Shown: piece after piece, positions 1 to 9,262 of the stretch
Position numbering within the stretch: the stretch's first letter is position 1
How the letters are laid out: each line of letters opens with the position of its first letter
Assembly: GCF_900105715.1 (NCBI RefSeq)
Contig: NZ_FNRY01000001.1
Location: forward strand, 682,001 to 746,000
DNA from: Paramicrobacterium humi
GTDB taxonomy: Bacteria; Actinomycetota; Actinomycetes; Actinomycetales; Microbacteriaceae
Length of the DNA: 64,000 nucleotides
Direction: 5' to 3'
Made by a program: the position numbers and the translations under genes
The notes under the pieces: model-generated
Databases searched by the model: none
What the model saw: only the letters and a program-made list of their open reading frames with translations
Told to the model about the DNA's origin: nothing

Positions 1-666
1 CTCGAGCATGTCGAGCAGCGCGCCCGGCTGGTCGACGGGAAGCTCGGCGACGAGACTCGTCTTGTCGGCCCCCGTCGGCTCGGGGATGCGCCGGTCGCGC
101 GTGACGAGGGCGAAGCGCGTCACGGCGTTGCGGTTGTCGCCGATGTGCTCCGCGAGCACGTCGAGGTCGTAGTGCTCGGTGATGGAGGGCGGCGCGATCG
201 CGGCATCCGCGAGCTCGTTCTCGAGCAGGTTCGCGGCCGCCGCCACGTTGCTCGTCGCGGGGATGTGGCCGTGGCCGGGAAGGTTCGCGTCGATCCAGAT
301 GCGGCTCTGCGCGTAGGCGACGGGGTGGCCGTTGATGACGCGCACGTCTTCGAGGCGCGTGCCTTTGCGCGCGACGAGGCTGAAGTCCACGGCGACGAGA
401 TACTCGCCGACGATGCGCAGTCCGGGCGTCGTCGCGAGCGCGTCCTGGGCGGCCGAGACGCCGCCGTCGATCGAGTTCTCGACCGCGATCACGGCGCCGT
501 CGCTCACGCCCGAGGTGACATCGGCGAGCGCTTCGGGCACGCTGTTGACGCTGCGCCAGTTCTGGCCGGTCGCATCGGGCACTTGCGCGAGGGCCGCCTC
601 CGTGAAGGTTCCGCGGGGACCGAGATAGCTGTACGTCCGGAGGGCAGCGGGATCGTGCGAGGGCAT
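1..666 (-). CDS. pheA: Prephenate dehydratase, 3' end missing
   Basis: Converts prephenate to phenylpyruvate in phenylalanine synthesis. Reading back from the ATG at 666 gives a product that opens MPSHDPAALRTYSYLGPRGT, the typical start of this enzyme, followed by the periplasmic-binding-protein-like catalytic half with SVNSVPEALADV and AVENSIDGGV. Residues from about 185 read RNAVTRFALVTRD and then TGADKTSLVAELP, which is the linker and the beginning of the C-terminal ACT domain that senses phenylalanine. The last codons lie beyond the left edge, so 222 codons are visible of a usual length near 300. It is divergent from phosphoglucomutase with only 34 bp between the starts. The identification is firm; the end is unseen. 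Confidence 0.93.
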   Translation of the reverse strand, partial: MPSHDPAALRTYSYLGPRGTFTEAALAQVPDATGQNWRSVNSVPEALADVTSGVSDGAVIAVENSIDGGVSAAQDALATTPGLRIVGEYLVAVDFSLVARKGTRLEDVRVINGHPVAYAQSRIWIDANLPGHGHIPATSNVAAAANLLENELADAAIAPPSITEHYDLDVLAEHIGDNRNAVTRFALVTRDRRIPEPTGADKTSLVAELPVDQPGALLDMLE

Positions 667-700
667 AGCACTGAGCCTAGTCGCCTGTCAGAATGGCCAC

Positions 701-2323
701 ATGAACGATCGGGCGGGAACACAGGCGACAGCAGACGACCTCATCGACGTCGAAGAACTCATCGCGGCGTACTACCGACGCCAGCCGGACGTGAGCATTC
801 CCGAGCAGCGCGTCGTGTTCGGCACGAGCGGCCATCGCGGCTCGTCGTTCAACACCGCGTTCAACGAGCACCACATCGCGGCGACGACGCAAGCGATCGT
901 CGAGTACCGCGCGTCCATCGGCATCGAGGGGCCGCTGTTCCTCGGCGCCGACACGCACGCGCTGAGCAACCCCGCGAAGACGACAGCGCTCGAGGTTCTC
1001 GTCGGCAACGGCATCCACGTGCTCGTCGACGAGTACGACGACTACGTCCCGACGCCGGCGCTGAGCCACGCGATCCTGCGCTACAACAATGATCCGGCCA
1101 ACAAGAAGAAGGCCGACGGCATCATCATCACGCCGAGCCACAACCCGCCCGGCGACGGCGGCTTCAAGTACAACCCGCCGCATGGCGGTCCCGCGGACAC
1201 CGACGCGACCTCCTGGATCGCCGAACGCGCCAATGAGCTCATCGCGAGCGGGCTCAGCGACGTGAAGCGCGCGGAGCCGACCGGCGTCGACACGTATGAC
1301 TTCCGCGGCATATACGTGGACGATCTGCAGAACATCATCGACATGGAGGCGATAAAGAACTCCGGAATCACGATCGGCGCCGACCCCCTCGGCGGCGCGA
1401 GCGTGCACTACTGGCAGGCGATCGCTGAGCGTTACGACCTTGACTTGACCGTCCTCAACCCTCTCGTCGATCCCACGTGGCGGTTCATGACCCTCGATTG
1501 GGACGGCAAGATCCGCATGGATCCCTCGAGCGCATCCGCAATGGCCTCCGTGCTCGACCACCAGGGCGACTTCGACATCATCACGGGAAACGACGCGGAC
1601 GCCGACCGTCACGGCATCGTCACGCCCGATGCGGGGCTCATGAACCCCAACCACTTCCTCGCCGTCGCGATCGACTACCTGTACCAGAACCGGCGCGGCT
1701 GGCATCCCGAGGCCGCGATCGGCAAGACGCTCGTGTCGAGTTCGATGATCGACCGCGTGGCCGCGTCGCTCGACCGGCGGCTGTGGGAGGTTCCCGTCGG
1801 CTTCAAGTGGTTCGTCCCCGGCCTCATCGACGGCTCTGTCGCGTTCGGCGGCGAGGAGAGCGCGGGAGCGAGCTTCCTGCGCAAGGACGGCACGGTCTGG
1901 ACGACCGACAAGGACGGGATCCTGCTGTGCCTGCTCGCCTCCGAGATCCGCGCGGTGACGGGCAAGTCGCCCTCGCAGCTGTACGACGACCTCACGGCGC
2001 GCTTCGGCGCCCCGGCGTACCAGCGCATCGACGCTCCCGCGACTCCCGAGCAGAAGGCCGCGCTCAAGAAGCTCGACGGCGACGCGATAACGGCGACCGA
2101 GCTCGCGGGCGAGCCGATCGTCGCGAAGCTCTCGCGCGCCCCCGGGAACGACGAGGCGATCGGCGGCGTGAAGGTCGTGACCGAGAACGCGTGGTTCGCG
2201 GCGCGGCCGAGCGGCACCGAGAACGTCTACAAGATCTACGCCGAGTCGTTCAAGGGCGCCGAGCACCTCGCGCAGGTGCAGGACGAGGCAAAGCGCATCG
2301 TCGACGCCGCCCTTGGCGGCTGA
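701..2323 (+). CDS. pgm: Phosphoglucomutase (alpha-D-glucose phosphate specific)
   Basis: Interconverts glucose 1-phosphate and glucose 6-phosphate, linking glycogen or cell-wall precursor synthesis with glycolysis. The 540-residue product has the length of the family. Visible motifs are VVFGTSGHRG near residue 40, the phosphoserine loop TPSHNPPGDGG with the catalytic serine at about residue 146, the metal-binding loop GNDADADRHG near residue 295, the sugar-specificity loop GGEESAG near 385, and the phosphate-binding loop ARPSGTEN near 506. All key residues are present. The ATG at 701 gives the usual N-terminus. It converges with the amidase-like gene, with three bases between the stop codons. 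Confidence 0.96.
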   Translation: MNDRAGTQATADDLIDVEELIAAYYRRQPDVSIPEQRVVFGTSGHRGSSFNTAFNEHHIAATTQAIVEYRASIGIEGPLFLGADTHALSNPAKTTALEVLVGNGIHVLVDEYDDYVPTPALSHAILRYNNDPANKKKADGIIITPSHNPPGDGGFKYNPPHGGPADTDATSWIAERANELIASGLSDVKRAEPTGVDTYDFRGIYVDDLQNIIDMEAIKNSGITIGADPLGGASVHYWQAIAERYDLDLTVLNPLVDPTWRFMTLDWDGKIRMDPSSASAMASVLDHQGDFDIITGNDADADRHGIVTPDAGLMNPNHFLAVAIDYLYQNRRGWHPEAAIGKTLVSSSMIDRVAASLDRRLWEVPVGFKWFVPGLIDGSVAFGGEESAGASFLRKDGTVWTTDKDGILLCLLASEIRAVTGKSPSQLYDDLTARFGAPAYQRIDAPATPEQKAALKKLDGDAITATELAGEPIVAKLSRAPGNDEAIGGVKVVTENAWFAARPSGTENVYKIYAESFKGAEHLAQVQDEAKRIVDAALGG

Positions 2324-2326
2324 GGC

Positions 2327-3217
2327 CTACGCGGGGACCGAGTAGAACCAGACCTGACCGCCAGGGTGCTCCTCGGTGAGGGTCTCGTCGAGGTCGCGGT
2401 AGTCGTAGTCGATGTTGTGGCCGATGAGCTTGATGTCGACGCTGCCGTCGGCCGCCGGCACCACGTCGGAGACGATCATCACGTGATCGCGGCGCCCGGT
2501 GCCGGTCCAGTCGAAGATCGCGATGTCACCGACCTTGACGTCGCTGCGCTGATCGTCGCTCAGCCGCGTGACCTCCGGGTTCGACTTCAGCCAGTTGTCC
2601 ATCGCCGGCACGTACGACCAGGCGCTCGTCGCCCGACCGCCGTTGTTGTGCCACGTGGGGGTCTGCTGCCAGCCGCGCGCAACGAGCGTCTGTGAGACGA
2701 AGTTGGCGCAGTCTCCGCCGAGCGGGTTGTAATCGCCCCACGCGGCGATGTTGTAGTCGTCCCAGTGGTCGAACGCGTACTGCAGCTGCTTGTCGACCGG
2801 TGAGACGACCGCGTAGTCGAAGTCGAGCGCGTCCTTGGGGGTGACCGCTTCCTCGCCGATCCGCACCGACACGTCGACCGATCCGGCCTGGTACTCGGCC
2901 GCGTGCGGAACGACGGCCGTCACCGTGTTCTCGTCGACGACGGTGACCTCGGATGCCGCTTCGCCGCCGAATTCGACGGCGCTCACGGTGCCGAGCGATG
3001 CGCCCGTGAGGGTCACGGTGTCGCCGCCCGAGACGGAGCCCGTCGACGGCGACATGCTCGCGACGGAGGGGATCGCGGCGGCCGCGGCGGGAGCGCTCGG
3101 CACGGGCCGCACGGGAGTCGACGCCGCACCGGGACCGGCGGCGCAGCCGCCGAGAAGCAGCGCCGACAGCGCGAGGGCCGCCGCGATCGCAGAGCGGGAG
3201 CGAGCGGCTCGGGGCAT
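2327..3217 (-). CDS. Secreted amidase-domain lipoprotein with IPT/TIG domain
   Basis: A 296-residue exported protein. The N-terminus has basic residues, a hydrophobic stretch and a lipobox ending LLLGGC, so it is probably a lipoprotein on the outer face of the membrane. Residues of about 50-130 form an IPT/TIG immunoglobulin-like repeat (SMSPSTGSVSGGDTVTL). The C-terminal half matches the putative amidase domain of the NlpC/CHAP-like cysteine peptidase group: GGDCANFVSQ with the likely catalytic cysteine, and RRDHVMIVSD with the likely histidine. A role in peptide or cell-wall amide hydrolysis is inferred from the domain. The ATG at 3217 was preferred over in-frame starts further out because it places the signal sequence at the N-terminus. 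Confidence 0.82.
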   Translation of the reverse strand: MPRAARSRSAIAAALALSALLLGGCAAGPGAASTPVRPVPSAPAAAAAIPSVASMSPSTGSVSGGDTVTLTGASLGTVSAVEFGGEAASEVTVVDENTVTAVVPHAAEYQAGSVDVSVRIGEEAVTPKDALDFDYAVVSPVDKQLQYAFDHWDDYNIAAWGDYNPLGGDCANFVSQTLVARGWQQTPTWHNNGGRATSAWSYVPAMDNWLKSNPEVTRLSDDQRSDVKVGDIAIFDWTGTGRRDHVMIVSDVVPAADGSVDIKLIGHNIDYDYRDLDETLTEEHPGGQVWFYSVPA

Positions 3218-3315
3218 GAATCGGCTCTCAATCGAAGGTCGGGGCAGCTCCATGCTAGAGGACGCCGGCTTGAGGGGCACTGTGACTCCACCATGATCAC
3301 AATTCGGTCACGGTG

Positions 3316-3345
3316 TTGACAAGCCCTCACGAACCGACCTAGAGT
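3316..3345 (+). promoter_or_regulatory. Sigma-70-like promoter of the beta-glucoside operon
   Basis: TTGACA at 3316-3321 and TAGAGT at 3340-3345 are separated by 18 bp. The predicted start site lies near 3352, directly in front of the two palindromes at 3361-3400, which fits repression by blocking transcription initiation or early elongation. Confidence 0.65.
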
Positions 3346-3360
3346 CGGTGCTCGAAACCG

Positions 3361-3400
3361 TGAGAGCGCTCTCATGCACGAGTGTGAGAGCGCTCTCACA
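3361..3400. promoter_or_regulatory. Tandem LacI-type operators
   Basis: Two perfect palindromes, TGAGAGCGCTCTCA at 3361-3374 and TGTGAGAGCGCTCTCACA at 3383-3400, share the core GAGAGCGCTCTC. Their centres are 24 bp apart. The central CG step and length are typical of LacI-family operators, and the operon ends in a LacI-family gene (8184-9221), the likely ligand-responsive repressor. Confidence 0.75.
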
Positions 3401-3440
3401 CCTCCCTTTCCCTTTCCACACCATCCACAAAGGAGTGATC

Positions 3441-4754
3441 GTGAAACTCTCACGCCGCACCACCGTCTCCGGGGTCGTCGCGGGCGCCGCAGCGTTCGCG
3501 CTTCTCGCGACAGGCTGCTCCGCCGGCTCGGACGCCGCCGCCGACGGCAAGGTCGAACTGACCGTCACCACGTTCGGCACCTTCGGCTACGACGGCCTCT
3601 ACAAGGAGTACGAGAAGCTGAACCCGAACGTCACCATCAAGGCGACGAACATCGACACGGGCGGCAACGCCCGCACCGACACCTTCACCAAGCTCGCGGC
3701 CGGCGACGGCCTGAGCGACATCGTCGCCATCGAGGAAGGCTGGCTCGGCGCGATCATGGAGGTCTCCGACCAGTTCGTCGACCTCAACGACTACGGCGCG
3801 CAGGACATCAAGGACCGCTGGCTCGACTGGAAGTTCCAGCAGGGCACAGACCCCGACGGCCGCGTCATCGGCTACGGCACCGACATCGGTCCAACGGGAC
3901 TCTGCTACAACGGCAAGCTCTTCGAAGCGGCCGGACTGCCGAGCGACCGTGACGCTGTCGCCGAGCTCTTCGGCGGAGCCGACGCGAGCTGGGACAAGTA
4001 CTTCGAGGTCGGCGCCGAATACACGAAGAAGACCGGCAAGGCCTGGTACGACCACTCGGGCTTCGTCTGGAACTCCATGGTGAACCAGCTCGACGAGGGC
4101 TACTACACCGCCGACGGCGAACTCAACGTCAAGGGCAATGACGAGCTGGAGTCGCGCTTCGACCAGCTCGCCGACGCGACGCTGAGCGGCCAGTCCGCCG
4201 CGCAGACCGCGTGGGACTGGGGCAAGGGCAAGGCGTTCGTGGACGGCTCCTTCGCGACCTTCGTGTGCCCGGGCTGGATGCTCGGAACCATCAAGGGGCA
4301 GCTCGAGGCCGGCGGCGGAGACGCGAGCACCGGCTGGGACTTCGCCGACGTGTTCCCCGGCGGTCCCGTGAACTGGGGCGGATCGTTCCTCTCGATCCCC
4401 GAGAGCTCGAAGCACAAGGACGAGGCTGCGAAGCTCGCCGCGTGGCTGACGGACCCCAAGCAGCAGGTCAAGCAGTCGGCCGAGGCCGGCAACTTCCCGA
4501 GCACGCTCGACGCCGAGAAGACGCTCGCCGATGAGGCGACGCCGAACGAGCTGTTCAACAACGCGCCCACCGGAGCGATCCTCGCGAAGCGCGCCGAGGG
4601 CGTGAAGGCGCAGTTCAAGGGACCCGACGACTCCGTGATTCAGGAGAACGTGTTCGGCCCTGCCCTGCAGCTGCTCGACCAGAAGAAGGCGACGGCCGAT
4701 GAGGCGTGGGCGAAGGCTCTCGACCTCCTCGACCAGCTCGTCGTCAACAACTGA
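3441..4754 (+). CDS. ABC transporter sugar-binding lipoprotein (beta-glucoside uptake)
   Basis: Captures an oligosaccharide outside the cell for import by the two permeases that follow. The 437-residue product has a signal sequence with lipobox LLATGC and then the family-1 solute-binding fold (VELTVTTFGTFGYDGLYKEY near residue 45). The GTG at 3441 was chosen over an upstream ATG because AAGGAG lies just before it and the upstream start falls inside the operators. The gene for the ATPase is absent, as is usual for importers of this CUT1 type, which share a common MsiK-like ATPase. The beta-glucosidase in the same operon suggests a cellobiose-like or other beta-glucoside ligand. Confidence 0.88.
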   Translation: MKLSRRTTVSGVVAGAAAFALLATGCSAGSDAAADGKVELTVTTFGTFGYDGLYKEYEKLNPNVTIKATNIDTGGNARTDTFTKLAAGDGLSDIVAIEEGWLGAIMEVSDQFVDLNDYGAQDIKDRWLDWKFQQGTDPDGRVIGYGTDIGPTGLCYNGKLFEAAGLPSDRDAVAELFGGADASWDKYFEVGAEYTKKTGKAWYDHSGFVWNSMVNQLDEGYYTADGELNVKGNDELESRFDQLADATLSGQSAAQTAWDWGKGKAFVDGSFATFVCPGWMLGTIKGQLEAGGGDASTGWDFADVFPGGPVNWGGSFLSIPESSKHKDEAAKLAAWLTDPKQQVKQSAEAGNFPSTLDAEKTLADEATPNELFNNAPTGAILAKRAEGVKAQFKGPDDSVIQENVFGPALQLLDQKKATADEAWAKALDLLDQLVVNN

Positions 4755-4760
4755 TGAACG

Positions 4761-4790
4761 GGAGGCTCCCGGTTCACGCCGGGAGCCTCC
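4761..4790 (+). terminator. Intergenic stem-loop after the binding-protein gene
   Basis: A perfect 12-bp stem (4761-4772 with 4779-4790, arms GGAGGCTCCCGG/CCGGGAGCCTCC) with a 6-nt loop, directly after the stop codon of the binding-protein gene. There is no long T-run. It is probably a partial terminator or an mRNA-stabilising hairpin that keeps the binding protein in excess over the permeases. Confidence 0.7.
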
Positions 4791-4807
4791 TCCTGATTGG
4801 GTATCCC

Positions 4808-5851
4808 ATGACTGCAACACTCAGCCCCGAGAAGGCCAGCTCGCCTCGCAGCGGGACCGCGCGGGCCTCGGCGCCGCAGCCGGCGTGGCGCCATCGCCTC
4901 AGCCGCTTCGACGTCAAGGCGTCTCCGTACTTCTACGTCGCCCCGTTCTTCATCCTGTTCGGCCTCGTCGGTCTCTTCCCCCTCATCTACACGTTCGTCG
5001 TCTCGCTCTACGACTGGCACCTCCTGAAAGGGCAGGGCGACTTCGTCGGCCTCGCCAACTTCGTGCACGTGCTGCAGGACGAGTTCTTCTGGAACTCCCT
5101 GTTCAACACCTTCAGCATCTTCGTGCTCTCCTCCATCCCGCAGCTGATCGCCGCCGTCGTCATCGCGGCCGTGCTGGACCAGAACATCCGCGGCAAGACG
5201 TTCTGGCGCATGAGCGTGCTCCTGCCCTACGTCGTCACGCCCGCCGCCGTCGCCCTGATCTTCTCGAACATGTTCGGCGAGCAGTACGGCCTCATCAACA
5301 ACCTCCTGCAGAACTTCGGCCTCGACGCGATCGGCTGGAAGACCGACACGCTCGCGAGCCACATCGCGATTGCGACGATGGTCAACTGGCGATGGACGGG
5401 CTACAACGCCCTCATCCTGCTCGCCGCTATGCAGTCCGTGCCCCGCGACGTGCACGAGTCGGCCGCCCTCGACGGCGCCGGCGCGATCCGCCGGTTCTTC
5501 AGCATCACTCTTCCCGGCATCCGACCCACCATGGTGTTCGTCATCATCACGGCCACGATCGGCGGACTGCAGATCTTCGTCGAGCCGCGCCTGTTCGACG
5601 CCGCCACCGCCGGCGGCTCACAGCGCCAGTTCCAGACGACGGTGCTCTACCTGTGGGAGATGGCGTTCTTCCGCCAGAACTTCGGCGAGGCCTCCGCGAT
5701 CGCCTGGATCCTGTTCCTCATCATCATCGCGTTCGGCATCGTGAACTTCCTGCTCTCGAAGACCATCGCGACGGCCGAGACGAAGACCGCCGTGAACCGG
5801 AAGGCCCGACGGGCTGCGAAGCGCAGCGCCGCACAAGGAGGAATCCGATGA
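4808..5851 (+). CDS. ABC sugar permease, MalF/UgpA type
   Basis: First membrane subunit of the beta-glucoside importer, 347 residues with six or so hydrophobic segments. The first runs from about residue 40 (FYVAPFFILFGLVGLFPLIY). The EAA loop that docks the ATPase is visible near residues 215-235 as VHESAALDGAGAIRRFFSI. The ATG at 4808 starts just past the intergenic hairpin. An upstream in-frame ATG at 4706 lies inside the preceding gene and was rejected. The stop overlaps the start of the second permease (ATGA), so the two are translationally coupled. Confidence 0.9.
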   Translation: MTATLSPEKASSPRSGTARASAPQPAWRHRLSRFDVKASPYFYVAPFFILFGLVGLFPLIYTFVVSLYDWHLLKGQGDFVGLANFVHVLQDEFFWNSLFNTFSIFVLSSIPQLIAAVVIAAVLDQNIRGKTFWRMSVLLPYVVTPAAVALIFSNMFGEQYGLINNLLQNFGLDAIGWKTDTLASHIAIATMVNWRWTGYNALILLAAMQSVPRDVHESAALDGAGAIRRFFSITLPGIRPTMVFVIITATIGGLQIFVEPRLFDAATAGGSQRQFQTTVLYLWEMAFFRQNFGEASAIAWILFLIIIAFGIVNFLLSKTIATAETKTAVNRKARRAAKRSAAQGGIR

Positions 5852-6732
5852 CAAGCACGACCCTCAGCAGGGAACCGGGAACCGCCGCTGGTCGACGCCG
5901 CAAGTTCTACGGCATCGACCGCCGACCGGGGTTTCTCACCTACGGTCTTCTCACCGTGTTCCTCGTGTGCTCGGCCTACCCTCTGTGGTGGTCGTTCGTC
6001 ATGGCGTCGCGCAGCAACTCCGACCTGGGGCTGACCTGGCCGCCGCTGCTGCCCGGCGGCCGCTTCTGGACGAACGTCCAGACGGTTCTCGAGTCGATCC
6101 CGTTCTGGAAGGCGCTCGGCAACAGCGTCATCATCTCGGTCGTCATCACGATCTCGGTCGTCGCGTTCTCGACGCTCGCGGGCTACGCCTTCGCGAAGCT
6201 GCGCTTCCCCGGCCGCAACGGGCTCATGGTGTTCGTGGTCGCGACCCTCGCGGTGCCGACGCAGCTCGGCATCATCCCGCTGTTCATGCTCATGCGCACG
6301 TGGGGCTGGACGGGCGACATCGGCGCCGTGATCGTGCCGATGCTCGTGACCGCGTTCGGCGTGTTCTTCATGCGCCAGTACCTCGTCGACGTCATCCCGG
6401 ACGAGCTCATCGAAGCGGCGCGCGTGGACGGCGCGAACATGATCCGGACGTTCTTCCACGTCGCCGTGCCCGCCGCGCGGCCGGCGATGGCGATCCTCGG
6501 ACTGTTCACCTTCATGACGGCATGGACGGACTTCCTCTGGCCGCTGCTCGTCCTCAACTCGACGAACCCGACACTGCAGACCGCGCTGAGCCAGCTGCAG
6601 TCGGCGCACTACGTCGATTACTCGGTCGTGCTCGCGGGCGCGGTCATCTCGACCATCCCTCTGCTTATCCTGTTCATCATCGCAGGAAAGCAACTCATCT
6701 CAGGAATCATGCAAGGAGCCGTGAAGGGCTGA
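5848..6732 (+). CDS. ABC sugar permease, MalG/UgpE type
   Basis: Second membrane subunit of the beta-glucoside importer, 294 residues. Hydrophobic segments begin near residue 35 (GLLTVFLVCSAYPLWWSFVM in outline). The EAA-type loop is present as LIEAARVDGANMIRTFFHV near residue 190. AAGGAGG lies seven bases before the ATG at 5848, inside the end of the first permease. The stop codon shares a base with the start of the beta-glucosidase gene (TGATG), so the transporter and the hydrolase are made together. Confidence 0.9.
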   Translation: MTSTTLSREPGTAAGRRRKFYGIDRRPGFLTYGLLTVFLVCSAYPLWWSFVMASRSNSDLGLTWPPLLPGGRFWTNVQTVLESIPFWKALGNSVIISVVITISVVAFSTLAGYAFAKLRFPGRNGLMVFVVATLAVPTQLGIIPLFMLMRTWGWTGDIGAVIVPMLVTAFGVFFMRQYLVDVIPDELIEAARVDGANMIRTFFHVAVPAARPAMAILGLFTFMTAWTDFLWPLLVLNSTNPTLQTALSQLQSAHYVDYSVVLAGAVISTIPLLILFIIAGKQLISGIMQGAVKG

Positions 6733-8153
6733 TGACACTCGAATTTCCCCCGACGTTCATGTGGGGCTCGGCGACCGCCGCCGCGCAAGTGGAAGGAGCC
6801 GGGCACACCGATGGCAAGGAGGACTCCGTCTGGGACGCCTTCGCCCGCGTCCCCGGTGCCATCGCCCGCGGCGACGACCTCGAGACCGCGGTTGACCACT
6901 ACCACCGTTCGGCGGAGGACGTGGCGATCATGGCCCGCCTCGGACTTGACGCGTACCGCTTCTCAACGAGCTGGTCCCGCATCCTCCCGGGCGACGCGCA
7001 CGTGAACCAGAAGGGGCTCGACTTCTACAGCCGCCTCGTCGATGATCTCCTCGAGGCCGGCATCCTGCCCTGGATGACGCTCTACCACTGGGATCTGCCG
7101 CAAGCACTCGAGGAGAAGGGCGGCTGGGCCAACCGCGACACCGCGGAGCGCTTCGCGCACTACGCCGAGGTCGTCTACGGCGCGCTCGGCGATCGAGTGC
7201 GGCACTGGACGACGTTCAACGAGCCGTTCTGCTCCTCCCTGCTCGGCTACGCTTCGGGCGTGCACGCACCGGGCCGGCAGGATCCGCGCGCTGCGGTCGC
7301 GGCGATCCACCACCAGCACCTCGCCCACGGGCTCGCCGTGACGCGGCTGCGGGAGCTCGGCGCCGAGCAGATCGGCATCACCCTCAACCTCTCCAACGCC
7401 ATTCCGCTCGACGCGACCGACCCCGTCGACCTCGAGGCCGCGCGCCGCTTCGACGTGCTGCAGAACCGGGTATTCCTCGACCCCGTGGTCACGGGACGCT
7501 ACGCGGACGACACGCTCGAGGACCTGGAGCCGTTCGGCCTTCGCGAGCTCATCCACCCGGGCGACATGGCGCTCATCGGCGCGCCGATCGACTTCCTCGG
7601 CGTCAACCACTACCACGACGACCAGGTCTCGGGTCATCCCGCACCCGGCGGCGACGGGCACTCGGGCGCCACGGATCGCGCGATCGCCTCGCCGTGGATC
7701 GGCAGCGAGAACCTGAGCTTCCCGAGCAGGGGGCTGCCCCGCACGGCGATGGGCTGGGAGGTCAACCCCTCCGGGCTGCGCACCCTGCTCGTCCGCCTCG
7801 GCAACGAGTACGAGAACCTGCCGCCGCTGTACGTGACCGAGAACGGCGCAGCCTACGAGGACGTCGTCTCTCCCGACGGCCACGTGCACGACGCGGAGCG
7901 CACCGCCTACATCCGCGACCACATCCAGGCGGTGTCGGACGCGATCGCGGACGGCGCAGACGTGCGCGGCTACTTCGTCTGGTCGCTGCTCGACAACTTC
8001 GAGTGGTCATGGGGCTACGACAAGCGCTTCGGCATCGTGCGGGTGGACTACGACACCTTCGAGCGCACGGTCAAGGACTCCGGCCTCGAATACGCGCGGC
8101 TCACCGCGGAAATTCGCGAGCGCAACCGCGCCACAGCGGCATCCGCCCATTAA
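6732..8153 (+). CDS. GH1 beta-glucosidase
   Basis: Cytoplasmic enzyme, 473 residues, that hydrolyses imported beta-glucosides. It opens with FPPTFMWGSATAAAQVEGA, the family-1 N-terminal signature. The acid/base glutamate lies in TFNEP at about residue 164 and the nucleophile glutamate in YVTENGA at about residue 370, so both catalytic residues are intact. There is no signal peptide, which fits import of the intact disaccharide followed by hydrolysis inside the cell. The exact substrate (cellobiose, aryl-glucoside, other) cannot be read from the sequence. Confidence 0.94.
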   Translation: MTLEFPPTFMWGSATAAAQVEGAGHTDGKEDSVWDAFARVPGAIARGDDLETAVDHYHRSAEDVAIMARLGLDAYRFSTSWSRILPGDAHVNQKGLDFYSRLVDDLLEAGILPWMTLYHWDLPQALEEKGGWANRDTAERFAHYAEVVYGALGDRVRHWTTFNEPFCSSLLGYASGVHAPGRQDPRAAVAAIHHQHLAHGLAVTRLRELGAEQIGITLNLSNAIPLDATDPVDLEAARRFDVLQNRVFLDPVVTGRYADDTLEDLEPFGLRELIHPGDMALIGAPIDFLGVNHYHDDQVSGHPAPGGDGHSGATDRAIASPWIGSENLSFPSRGLPRTAMGWEVNPSGLRTLLVRLGNEYENLPPLYVTENGAAYEDVVSPDGHVHDAERTAYIRDHIQAVSDAIADGADVRGYFVWSLLDNFEWSWGYDKRFGIVRVDYDTFERTVKDSGLEYARLTAEIRERNRATAASAH

Positions 8154-8183
8154 GGTGGTGACAACGGCGAGAGGGAGGGCGCG

Positions 8184-9221
8184 ATGAGTCAGCGGATTCC
8201 GACGTCGACCGCGCCCACCCTCGAAGCCGTCGCCGCCCGCGCCGGCGTCTCGCGCGCGACGGTCTCGCGCGTCGTCAACAACTCGCCGAAGGTCACCGAC
8301 GAAGTCGTGGCGCTCGTCAACGCCGCCATCGACGAGCTCGGCTATGTGCCCAATCGGGCGGCGCGCTCGCTCGCGAGCCGGCGCACGCAGGCGATAGCGC
8401 TCATCCTGCCCGAGTCGGCGGCGAAGGTCTTCGACGACCCGTTCTTCTCGAACATCGTGCAGGGAATCGCGCTGCACCTCGCGGATACCGAGTACACGCT
8501 CAGCCTGCTGATCGCCTCGGAGACCGCGTCGGACAAGACCAGGCGCTACTTGCGCGGCGGCAACGTCGACGGCGCCCTCGTCGTGTCGCACCACTCGGGA
8601 GATCACTCCTACACGCGGCTCGGCGCCTCGATTCCGCTCGTCTTCGGCGGGCGACCGCTCAACCCGAGCGAGACCGACAGCTACTTCGTCGACGCCGACA
8701 ACGTCGAGGGCGGCCGGGTGGCGACGCAGCACCTCATCGACGCCGGCCGCACGTCGATCGCGATCATCTCCGGACCGGGCGACATGCCCGCGGGCGTCGA
8801 CCGGCTCGCCGGGTGGCGCACGGCGCTGAGGGGGGCCCGGCTCGACGACTCCCTCGTCGAGCACGGCGACTTCTCCCCGCAGTCGGGAGCCGAGGCGATG
8901 CGCCGGCTGCTCGCCCGCGGGGTGCCGATCGACGGCCTGTTCGCCGCGAACGACCAGATGGCCGTGGGCGCCTACTCGGCGCTGCACGAGGCGGGCTTGA
9001 GCGTCCCCCACGACGTGTCGGTCGTCGGGTTCGACAATGACAAGTACGCTCCGACGGCGACGCCGCCCCTCACGACCGTGAACCAGTCGACCGAGCGGAT
9101 GGGCGCGAAGATGGCTGAAGTGCTCATCCGGCTCATCGACGGCGACGAGAGCGTGCCGCGCGCCACACGGCTGCCGGCGGAACTCGTGGTGCGCGCGTCC
9201 ACATCGCGCAGGGCTGAGTAA
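8184..9221 (+). CDS. LacI-family repressor of the beta-glucoside operon
   Basis: A 345-residue regulator. The N-terminal helix-turn-helix reads TLEAVAARAGVSRATVSRVV at residues 11-30, with the hinge helix NRAARSLASRR after it. The remainder is a periplasmic-binding-protein-like sensor domain (DGLFAANDQMAVGAYSAL, VVGFDNDKYA). GAGAGGGAGG precedes the ATG. It closes the operon that begins at 3441, so it probably represses its own operon by binding the two GAGAGCGCTCTC palindromes and is released by an imported sugar or its product. Confidence 0.92.
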   Translation: MSQRIPTSTAPTLEAVAARAGVSRATVSRVVNNSPKVTDEVVALVNAAIDELGYVPNRAARSLASRRTQAIALILPESAAKVFDDPFFSNIVQGIALHLADTEYTLSLLIASETASDKTRRYLRGGNVDGALVVSHHSGDHSYTRLGASIPLVFGGRPLNPSETDSYFVDADNVEGGRVATQHLIDAGRTSIAIISGPGDMPAGVDRLAGWRTALRGARLDDSLVEHGDFSPQSGAEAMRRLLARGVPIDGLFAANDQMAVGAYSALHEAGLSVPHDVSVVGFDNDKYAPTATPPLTTVNQSTERMGAKMAEVLIRLIDGDESVPRATRLPAELVVRASTSRRAE

Positions 9222-9262
9222 ACACGGCCCCGCCGTCCTCCCGGTCGGGGGACAATGGAAGA

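Noticed and set aside
677-2266. Long open frame on the strand opposite phosphoglucomutase (529 codons)
   Set aside because: It is the antisense shadow of a high-G+C gene: low-complexity Arg/Val/Asp-rich product, no recognisable domain, and the plus-strand gene is certain.
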